In this document: positions 1-5,041 of the stretch, one piece after another
Layout of the letters: every line of letters begins with the position of its first letter
Numbering within the stretch: the stretch's first letter is position 1
Source: an uncultured Pseudomonadota bacterium
Lineage (GTDB): Bacteria; Myxococcota_A; UBA796; UBA9615
Assembly (NCBI GenBank): GCA_937907595.1
Contig: CALCXL010000844.1
Coordinates: 1 to 5,041 of the forward strand
Direction of reading: 5' to 3'
Length of the DNA stretch: 5,041 nt
The notes under the pieces: model-generated
Database searches by the model: none
Told to the model about the DNA's origin: nothing
Seen by the model: the letters and a program-made list of their open reading frames with translations, nothing else
Program-made: the position numbers and the translations under genes

Positions 1-1301
1 GCCGGCGGCGCGGACGGCGACGGCGGGGGGCCGACGGGCGACGGCGGAAGTTGGGAGCCCCGCGCCGGCGGGGCGGGCGGCTGCGGCGGAGGAGGAGGAG
101 GAGCCATGGCAGGCGACGGAGGCCGATCCTCCCGGCGCGGCGCGGGCGCAGCGGTACGCGGAGGCGCAGCCTGGAGCGGACGATCGGGCACCGGGACCGG
201 AGGCGGTGCCGGCGGGCGGGGCACCACGGTCGGCGGGTCCGGGCGATCTTCGCGCCGCACCGCGCGCCGAAAGCCCGACGCCGAAGCCGGGGTGCCGGCG
301 TTGGAGGAGGACGGAAGCGGCGCGGCGGAGGCGCCCGGGCGCAGGCCGGAGGACGGCGCGACGGCGGGAGCCGCGGAGGGCCCGGACGGACGCGCGCTAC
401 TCAGGGCATCCAGCCTCCGGGAGAGCCGCTCGCCACGCGGCATGGAGGAGCGAAGCTCGCGCATGGCCGCCTCCGCGTCAGCGACGCTGGCGAAGCGCGC
501 CACGGGCTCCGCCGCGAGCAGCCCGGCCAGCAGGGGGCCCGCGCCGGGGATGGCGGCCTCGACCCGCTGGAGCATCGCCGGCGGCATCCCGGCCCGGATC
601 TCGGCCAGCCTCCGGCCCGGGTCCCGGCGCTCGAAGGGGGGCTCGCCCAGCAGCGCATACACCAGCAGACAGCCCAGCCCGAAGAGGTCGCCGCGCGGAC
701 CGGGCGAGGCCCCCCGCAGATCCTCCGGGGTGGCCCAGGCCACGGGCTCCTCCAGGGAGCGCCCGGCCCGGCGCGCCCGCGCGAGGGTCGCCAGCCCGAA
801 GCCGCGCAGCTTCACCACCCCGTCCAGCCCGATCATCACCCGCGAAGGCCGCAGGTCGCCATGGGCCACCGGCTGCGGACGGCCCCCCTGGACCAGGCCG
901 TGGGCGCTGCCCAGGGCGGCGGCGATCTGCACCCCGACGTCCAGGCTCTGCCGCGGGCTCAAGGGACCCGTGGTGGCCACCAGCTCATCGAGCCCCGCGC
1001 CCTCCACCAGCTCGGTCACGACGAAGGCGCCCCCCTCGCGCTCGCCGCAGGAGAAGGTCTGCACCACGCCGCGGTGCCGGAGCAGCCGGGCCTGTTGCAC
1101 CAGGGGCAACACGCCGGCCCAGGGGGAGCCGGGGCCTTCGCCCGGCACGGCGGTCACGGCCACGACCCGAGGGAGCCCTCCCACCCCGCGCGACTCGGCA
1201 CGGAACACACGACCGGTCGACCCCTCCCCCAGGAGGCCCGTCAGGGAGAGCTGGCCGAAGGAGAACGGAAGCTCCGACGGCGACAGGAGATCGAGACGCA
1301 T
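1..1301 (-). CDS. Ser/Thr protein kinase-like protein, predicted pseudokinase (C-terminus cut by window edge)
   Basis: The frame is open for 433 codons from ATG at 1301 to base 3 and runs off the window. An in-frame stop at 1320-1322 leaves this ATG as the only usable start. Residues 17-284 follow the Hanks kinase fold: glycine loop GEGSTGRVF at 25-33, an HxD loop (HGD 147-149), the APE-like TPED at 191-194, D205 of the GDLFGLG helix, and R269 in PVARF. The catalytic set is degenerate. The beta3 lysine is T50 (VAVT), the alpha-C glutamate position shows no Glu, the catalytic-loop Asn is R154, and DFG reads GFG (167-169). Only the HxD aspartate D149 remains, so phosphotransfer is unlikely and a scaffold or allosteric role is inferred. 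Residues 285-433 form a disordered Ala/Ser/Pro/Arg tail with six consecutive prolines at 401-406; no membrane segment is visible. It lies 127 bp downstream of the active kinase gene on the same strand. Only a weak GAG precedes the start. The kinase fold is secure; the loss of activity is inferred from residues. Confidence 0.85.
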   Translation of the reverse strand, partial: MRLDLLSPSELPFSFGQLSLTGLLGEGSTGRVFRAESRGVGGLPRVVAVTAVPGEGPGSPWAGVLPLVQQARLLRHRGVVQTFSCGEREGGAFVVTELVEGAGLDELVATTGPLSPRQSLDVGVQIAAALGSAHGLVQGGRPQPVAHGDLRPSRVMIGLDGVVKLRGFGLATLARARRAGRSLEEPVAWATPEDLRGASPGPRGDLFGLGCLLVYALLGEPPFERRDPGRRLAEIRAGMPPAMLQRVEAAIPGAGPLLAGLLAAEPVARFASVADAEAAMRELRSSMPRGERLSRRLDALSSARPSGPSAAPAVAPSSGLRPGASAAPLPSSSNAGTPASASGFRRAVRREDRPDPPTVVPRPPAPPPVPVPDRPLQAAPPRTAAPAPRREDRPPSPAMAPPPPPPQPPAPPARGSQLPPSPVGPPPSPSAPP

Positions 1302-1324
1302 CGCGGGCCGCTCGTTCGCTCACG

Positions 1325-1337
1325 TCCCCGAAGGGGA
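1325..1337 (-). repeat. Small GC hairpin in leader of pseudokinase gene
   Basis: A perfect inverted repeat of five bases around a three-base loop (TCCCC-GAA-GGGGA on the plus strand) lies 24 bases upstream of the pseudokinase ATG. On the minus-strand RNA it could form a short stem containing a UUCG-like turn. There is no following U-run, so it is not an intrinsic terminator. It may be a leader hairpin or may be chance in GC-rich DNA. Confidence 0.3.
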
Positions 1338-1350
1338 GACGGCGTGCGGA

Positions 1351-1356
1351 AGTTTA
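1351..1356 (-). promoter_or_regulatory. Possible extended -10 element before the pseudokinase gene
   Basis: On the minus strand the bases read TGGTAAACT, a TGn extension followed by TAAACT, which matches four of six -10 consensus positions. It is the only AT-rich spot in the 127-base gap and would put a transcript start about 40 bases before the ATG at 1301. No convincing -35 box lies at the right distance. If real, the pseudokinase could be expressed separately from the kinase upstream. This is a weak call. Confidence 0.2.
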
Positions 1357-1428
1357 CCAGCGTGGGGCGTCCGGACCAGGGCGCGGTGGGCTGCAGTCAG
1401 CGGCAGGGCGCCGGAGGTCGGCGGACCG

Positions 1429-3975
1429 TCAGGCCCGCTGGCTGTTCACGTAGACCTGCAGCAGGGCCTTCTTCAGCTCCGCACAGTCGGCGTAACGATC
1501 CTCCGGCTTCTTCTTGAGGAGCCGCACGATGATCGCCTCGATGTCCTCGGGCACGCCCGGGTGCCGGGACCGGGGGGGCTCCGGCTCCTCGGTCATGTGG
1601 CACAGGAGCAGGGGGACCAGCTCCTCTTCCTGGAAGGCGGGGGTCCCGGTGAACAGCTCGTAGGCCACGCCGCCCAGGGCGTAGAGGTCGGCGGCAGGAC
1701 CCACCTCCCCGTCGCCCTGGATCTGCTCGGGGCTCATGTACCGGGGCGTGCCCACGCGCACGCCGGTGACCGAGATGTTGGCCGCGCTGTCGTTCACCTT
1801 GGCGATGCCGAAGTCCATCACCTTGAGCTTGCGGCCCTCGTCCACCACGAACAGGTTCTGGGGCTTCACGTCGCGGTGCACCACCTTGGCGGCGTGCGCG
1901 GCCCCCAGCCCGTCGCAGGCCTGCATGAGCAGCCGCAGGCTGTCCTCGGTGGGGCAGGGTCCGGGGAACTGCTCCATCCAGCCCTCCAGGTCTGCGCCCC
2001 GCAGCAGCTCCATCGTGATGAAGCGCGCTCCGCGCCAGGTCCCGAACTCGTAGATCCGCACGATGTTCGGGTGGACCAGCTTGCGCGACAGCTTCATCTC
2101 ACGGCGGAAGCGGTCCAGTCCGGCGCGGTTCTGGACGACCTGCTGGAACACCTTGATGGCGACCGTCTCCTCCAGCTCCAGGTCCTTCGCCCGGTACACC
2201 GTCGCCATGCCGCCGCTGCCGATCTCCCCTTCGATCTCGTAGCGGTTGGCGATCACCACCCCCGTGCCGATCCCCCCTTCGCGGTCGTCGTGGAAGGGCG
2301 CCGGACCGCTGGAGCTGGCCCAGCCCGACGACTCGTTGGTCCGCGATCGACCGCCTCCGGTGGTCCTGACCGGGGGCGCCGGCGTACCCCGCCGCCCGGC
2401 GTCGGGGTGCTGGCTCAGGTAGTCGTCGAAGTCCATCGTCTCGTCGCCGCCGACGCGGACCGGGGCGGACTCGGGCCGGAAGGCAGGCACGTTGCCGCTG
2501 GAGGCCACGCTGTCGGACACTTCCAGGGTCTCGTCGTGACGCAGCCGACGCCGCGGCGCGGTCGAAGGGGGGCCGGCCTGCAGCTCCCCGCCGGCCTGGG
2601 CGAAGCCCGGCACGGTGCCCACCTGAGGCAGCGCGGCGAACTGGTGCAAGCCGTCGATCAGGAGGTGGATCGGGTGCCAGCGGCCGTCCGCCGCCTCCGC
2701 CAGGCCGTCCTCCAGGTTGTCCAACCGGCCGGCCGCGTCTGCGAAGCCGGGGTTGCCTGAGAGCAGCGCGCGGTAGGCCGTGCGGGCGCCGTCCATGCGA
2801 TCGTGGAACTCGTACAGCCGCGCGATCGCGTACAGCGTGGGCCACTCCTGCGGGCTCGGCGACGCCGAGGCCTCGCGGCGCAGGTAGTCGTCCAGGAACT
2901 GGGTCACCCGGGGCGGCAGGAGCTCCGACTCCCACACCAACTCCACCACCTTGCGCACGGCCAGGGGGTAGGAGCGGTCCTGGGGGTTGGTGGCCACGAA
3001 GGACGCCAGCTCCTGCTGCAGCAGCGATCCAGGCTGCGCGCGCAGCATGCCGCCCCCAGCGCGCGCCCCGCGACGCCCCGATCGGCCCGCCGCCGGCAAC
3101 GGAGGCGGGCTGCTGCCCGGCTGGTCGAAGCCCGCCGACGAGCGATCCCCGGGGCCGTAGTCCCGGCTGAGGTCGTAGTCCGCCGAGGGCACCGGCGTCC
3201 CCCGGGAAAGCGGAGGCGCGGCGTGGGACCCGGTCGAGGGGTGGGAATCGGTCCGGGGCGGCGGGCCCGCGGCGCGATGACTTCCCGTGCTCACCTCGTA
3301 GTCGCCCAGGCTCCGCCCCGAGTCGGTCGCTCCGATCGGCGAATCCCCCGGGCCCCGGCGTTGCTGGGCGCGCTTCCACGGGGGGACCGGCGCCTCCCGC
3401 GAGGGGGCCGATGCAGCGCCCGAACCACCCTCCCAGGGAGCCGAGGCGCGGGGCGCCGGCGCAGACACCGAGGCGTCGGCAGTCCACGACGGCCCCTCGT
3501 CGAGCGGGGCGGCGGCCTCCTCCAGGGAGTTGAGCACACCGGGGGGCCAGGGGCTGCCCTCGATGGGCTCGCCGCGCATGGCCCGGACCGCGTCCTGGCG
3601 CAGCCCGGCCATCTGCAGGAGCCCCGCGGCGCGCTGGTGCTGGCCCAGGTTCATGAGCAGGCCGACCGCCTCCTTGCGCCCGCCGCCCCGGGCGAAGAGC
3701 AGCGCCGCGTTGAGCGCCTCCCGCTTCTGCTCGGCGGAGAGCCGCACGACCGGGGTGGCGCGGTCCGGGAGGATCCGCAGGAGCATGCGGCCGGCGTCGG
3801 CGAACTTGCCCTGGTACGACAGGCAGCGCGCGGCCTCGGCCCATGCGGCGGCACGGGCGTAGGCGGAGATCGCGTCGTCGATGCGGTGCCGGCTCTCGTA
3901 GATCCGACCCGCTTGCACGAACTGACCGGCGGCCATCAGCTCCGCCGGGTCCGTGCTCCGAGAGGTGTTCACCAA
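1429..3975 (-). CDS. TPR-like repeat protein with C-terminal active Ser/Thr protein kinase domain (PknB/Hanks type)
   Basis: This is an 848-residue protein counted from TTG at 3975; the TGA stop is at 1431-1429. Residues 10-135 are TPR-like amphipathic helices (for example AGRIYESRHRIDDAISAYAR). Residues 150-315 are a Pro/Ser/Gly linker, 316-430 a second helical module ending in a TPR-like pair, and 450-570 another linker. The kinase domain spans 578-848 with every catalytic element: glycine loop GSGGMATVY (586-594), VAIK lysine K608, alpha-C E626, HRD 700-702, N707, DFG 721-723, SPE 748-750, D763 and R827. It should phosphorylate Ser/Thr in the cytoplasm; the substrate is unknown. The protein ends at the kinase domain, with no membrane helix in this version. 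The start rests on AGGAG at 3988-3984, 8 bases before TTG 3975 and 11 before GTG 3972. In-frame ATGs at 4206 and 4230 would add a hydrophobic N-terminus, but GC at third codon positions drops there. The kinase call is near certain; the exact start is not. Confidence 0.9.
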   Translation of the reverse strand: MVNTSRSTDPAELMAAGQFVQAGRIYESRHRIDDAISAYARAAAWAEAARCLSYQGKFADAGRMLLRILPDRATPVVRLSAEQKREALNAALLFARGGGRKEAVGLLMNLGQHQRAAGLLQMAGLRQDAVRAMRGEPIEGSPWPPGVLNSLEEAAAPLDEGPSWTADASVSAPAPRASAPWEGGSGAASAPSREAPVPPWKRAQQRRGPGDSPIGATDSGRSLGDYEVSTGSHRAAGPPPRTDSHPSTGSHAAPPLSRGTPVPSADYDLSRDYGPGDRSSAGFDQPGSSPPPLPAAGRSGRRGARAGGGMLRAQPGSLLQQELASFVATNPQDRSYPLAVRKVVELVWESELLPPRVTQFLDDYLRREASASPSPQEWPTLYAIARLYEFHDRMDGARTAYRALLSGNPGFADAAGRLDNLEDGLAEAADGRWHPIHLLIDGLHQFAALPQVGTVPGFAQAGGELQAGPPSTAPRRRLRHDETLEVSDSVASSGNVPAFRPESAPVRVGGDETMDFDDYLSQHPDAGRRGTPAPPVRTTGGGRSRTNESSGWASSSGPAPFHDDREGGIGTGVVIANRYEIEGEIGSGGMATVYRAKDLELEETVAIKVFQQVVQNRAGLDRFRREMKLSRKLVHPNIVRIYEFGTWRGARFITMELLRGADLEGWMEQFPGPCPTEDSLRLLMQACDGLGAAHAAKVVHRDVKPQNLFVVDEGRKLKVMDFGIAKVNDSAANISVTGVRVGTPRYMSPEQIQGDGEVGPAADLYALGGVAYELFTGTPAFQEEELVPLLLCHMTEEPEPPRSRHPGVPEDIEAIIVRLLKKKPEDRYADCAELKKALLQVYVNSQRA

Positions 3976-3983
3976 GCTCACTG

Positions 3984-3988
3984 CTCCT
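3984..3988 (-). promoter_or_regulatory. Shine-Dalgarno AGGAG deciding the kinase start
   Basis: AGGAG on the minus strand lies 8 bases before an in-frame TTG (3975), 11 before GTG (3972) and only 2 before GTG (3981). It is the only good ribosome-binding match near any candidate start of the kinase gene. It therefore favours a start near 3972-3975 over the ATGs at 4206 and 4230, which lack such a site. Confidence 0.55.
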
Positions 3989-4149
3989 GATCGCGCGGCC
4001 CGGGCATCGGCACCGCATCCAGCGGCCACCGAAAGGGCTGTGCAGACTAGCACCAACAGAACGGCTCCGATCGGCGCCGGCCAGGGTATGGGACGACCCG
4101 GCCTCCCATGCCACCAGGCCTCGTCAGAGCGAGCAGCCCTCCGCGGGGA

Positions 4150-4155
4150 TACACT
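4150..4155 (+). promoter_or_regulatory. Possible -10 box for the flavoenzyme gene
   Basis: TACACT matches four of six -10 consensus positions, including the key second A and last T, and stands in otherwise very GC-rich DNA. A start about seven bases downstream would give a leader of about 65 bases to ATG 4229, containing the inverted repeat at 4171-4192. No recognisable -35 box lies 16-18 bases upstream. Confidence 0.2.
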
Positions 4156-4157
4156 CG

Positions 4158-4169
4158 CCCGGCGCCGGG
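4158..4169. repeat. 12-bp perfect palindrome CCCGGCGCCGGG
   Basis: A perfect 12-base palindrome lies just downstream of the possible -10 box and immediately before the 8-bp inverted repeat at 4171. It could be an operator half of a regulator site or part of a structured leader. GC-only palindromes also arise by chance at this base composition. Confidence 0.35.
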
Positions 4170-4170
4170 G

Positions 4171-4192
4171 GGGCCGCCCCCCACGGCGGCCC
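4171..4192. repeat. 8-bp GC inverted repeat upstream of the flavoenzyme start
   Basis: GGGCCGCC at 4171-4178 and GGCGGCCC at 4185-4192 are exact inverted repeats around a six-base loop (CCCCAC). As RNA this would be a very stable all-GC stem ending 12 bases before ATG 4205 and 36 before ATG 4229. As DNA it could be an operator for a dimeric regulator of either divergent gene. There is no U-tract, so it is not a standard terminator. Confidence 0.45.
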
Positions 4193-4228
4193 GCCGACGA
4201 TCCCATGGACCCGCCCCCCCGAGCTCTC

Positions 4229-5041
4229 ATGACGACGCAACCTGAACTTCGCGACCGGTACGACGTCATCGTGGTGGGAGGCGGCCCCGCTGGCACCACC
4301 TGCGCCAACCTGCTGACCGCCGCCGGCCACGACGTCCTCCTGGTGGAGAAGGGACAGCACCCCCGCTTCAGCGTCGGCGAGAGCCTGCTGCCGGCCACCA
4401 CCCCCACGTGGGAGCGCCTGGGCCTGCTCGACCGCATCGAGTCGGCGGGCTTCGTCCGCAAGTTCGGCGCCTACTTCTGCAACGGCGACGGCACCAGCAT
4501 GGAGTACTTCCACTTCCCCGACGCCGCGGGCGGCGACACCGGGCACTCCTGGGAGGTCCATCGGGATCGCTTCGACAAGATGCTGTGGGACCGGGCGGCG
4601 GAGGTGGGCGCCCAATGCGTCGACCGCTGCCGGGTGCGCAGGGCGATCCTGGAGGGGGACCGCGTGGTGGGCGTGGAGCTCGATTACCAGGGGCAGAGCC
4701 GCGAGGTGCGGGCCCGCCTGGTGATGGACTGCACCGGCCGCCAGACCCTGCTCGGCAGGCAACTGGAGCTGCGCCAGCCGGATCCCTTCCTGGACAAGAT
4801 CGCGCTGTTCACCCACTTCCGCGACGTGGTGCAGTCCACCGGCGACGACCAGGGCACCGTCGCCATCGTGGCCACCGAGTTCGGCTGGATGTGGATGATC
4901 CCCTTCGCCGACGGAGGCGCCTCGGCGGGCGCCATCCTGGGGAACCGCTGGTTCCACGATCGCAAGAAGGCCGGGAGGGACGTGGACGCCATCTGGGCGG
5001 AGGTCCTGGAGCTCACCCCCCACGTCCAGGCTCGCGTCGCC
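4229..5041 (+). CDS. FAD-dependent oxidoreductase, flavin-dependent halogenase-like (C-terminus cut by window edge)
   Basis: 271 residues are visible; the family usually has 400-550, so the substrate-binding C-terminus is missing. The N-terminus (residues 11-41) is a Rossmann FAD-binding motif, GGGPAG at 17-22 with E40 ending the second strand. FSVGESLLP at 47-55 is the GES motif of flavin-dependent halogenases, and K78 in RKFGAYF matches the position of their catalytic lysine. DCTGR at 167-171 is the second FAD-contact motif, and GWMWMIPF at 219-226 fits the halogenase signature WxWxIP. By family knowledge such enzymes use FADH2 from a separate reductase, O2 and halide to make hypohalous acid that halogenates an aromatic or carrier-bound substrate. 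Some relatives with these motifs are plain oxidoreductases. No reductase, carrier protein or biosynthesis gene is in view. An in-frame ATG at 4205 would add eight residues. Position 4229 is preferred because a weak GAG lies five bases upstream and the added peptide is Pro-rich. The FAD enzyme call is firm; halogenase is probable. Confidence 0.82.
   Translation, partial: MTTQPELRDRYDVIVVGGGPAGTTCANLLTAAGHDVLLVEKGQHPRFSVGESLLPATTPTWERLGLLDRIESAGFVRKFGAYFCNGDGTSMEYFHFPDAAGGDTGHSWEVHRDRFDKMLWDRAAEVGAQCVDRCRVRRAILEGDRVVGVELDYQGQSREVRARLVMDCTGRQTLLGRQLELRQPDPFLDKIALFTHFRDVVQSTGDDQGTVAIVATEFGWMWMIPFADGGASAGAILGNRWFHDRKKAGRDVDAIWAEVLELTPHVQARVA

Larger units (their letters stand above)
3976..4228. 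promoter_or_regulatory. Divergent intergenic control region between kinase and flavoenzyme genes
   Basis: About 250 bases separate the preferred starts of the two divergent genes. Third-position GC in the kinase frame falls here to about two thirds in a 34-codon sample, against about nine tenths in the gene body, as expected of non-coding DNA. Promoters for both directions should lie here. I found no strong sigma70 or sigma54 pair on either strand, only the candidate -10 at 4150-4155 and inverted repeats at 4158-4192. If the kinase gene starts at an upstream ATG, part of this region would be coding. Confidence 0.5.

Noticed and set aside
985..1323. Minus-strand open frame starting at GTG 1323 near the pseudokinase start
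   Set aside because: It is out of frame with the kinase-fold gene and its product is Arg/Gly/Pro-rich; the frame from ATG 1301 carries the glycine loop and HxD motif.
1302..1428. Intrinsic terminator between the two kinase genes
   Set aside because: Only a short 5-bp stem without a T-run is present, and it lies close to the downstream start, so the genes are probably co-transcribed.
51..1517. Plus-strand open frames at 51-1517 and 206-1453
   Set aside because: Both are Arg/Gly/Pro-rich shadows of the pseudokinase gene and lack recognisable motifs.
106..2760. Plus-strand open frame of 884 codons antisense to both kinase genes
   Set aside because: Its translation is compositionally skewed (Arg/Ser/Ala/Pro in the first half, His/Val/Leu in the second), with no domain. 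It is the mirror of minus-strand genes whose kinase motifs are unmistakable; long antisense frames are common at this GC content.
2803..3990. Plus-strand open frame of 395 codons over the kinase N-terminal half
   Set aside because: Arg/Gly/Ala-rich composition, no motifs, and it lies wholly opposite the TPR and linker region of the kinase gene.
2099..4114. Minus-strand open frame of 671 codons overlapping the kinase gene in another frame
   Set aside because: Its translation is Arg/Gly/Pro/Ala shadow sequence; the kinase and TPR motifs lie in the frame ending at 1429.
3982..4230. Signal peptide or lipoprotein N-terminus of the kinase
   Set aside because: It needs an ATG without a ribosome-binding site, lies in DNA with weaker third-position GC, and would put the kinase outside the cytoplasm. 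It is kept as an open alternative in the findings.
4124..5023. Minus-strand open frame of 299 codons opposite the flavoenzyme
   Set aside because: The plus strand carries the FAD-binding and halogenase motifs; the minus frame is a His/Ala/Val-rich antisense shadow.

Overview
The window is very GC-rich, and the third codon positions in the real genes are almost all G or C. It holds three protein-coding genes and two short intergenic stretches. I see no RNA gene, mobile element, CRISPR array or origin. High GC together with Hanks-type Ser/Thr kinases, TPR-like helical repeats, long Pro/Ala/Ser-rich linkers and a halogenase-like flavoenzyme suggests a bacterium with rich eukaryote-like signalling, such as Myxococcota or a related group. 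That assignment is an inference from style, not from a marker gene.

Layout. From about 3975 down to 1429 on the minus strand lies a complete gene for an 848-residue protein. It has N-terminal TPR-like helices, low-complexity linkers, a second helical module, and a fully equipped Ser/Thr kinase domain at its C-terminus. After 127 bases on the same strand (1301 down past base 1) comes a second kinase-fold gene, cut by the window edge. Its protein has lost nearly every catalytic residue and looks like a pseudokinase with a long Pro/Ala-rich tail. Divergently, from 4229 to beyond 5041 on the plus strand, runs an FAD-dependent oxidoreductase of the flavin-dependent halogenase type, cut at its C-terminus. 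The roughly 250 bases between the divergent genes are probably regulatory and contain GC-rich inverted repeats.

How they may work together. The active kinase and pseudokinase are co-directional and probably co-transcribed, so an allosteric, scaffold or substrate relationship is the natural hypothesis. The active kinase carries two DET-type acidic threonine motifs next to its catalytic domain that could be autophosphorylation or FHA-docking sites. The divergent flavoenzyme may share a control region with the kinase gene, but nothing in the sequence proves a functional link. The main uncertainties are the start of the active kinase gene (a Shine-Dalgarno-supported start near 3975 against in-frame ATGs at 4206 and 4230) and the substrate of the flavoenzyme.
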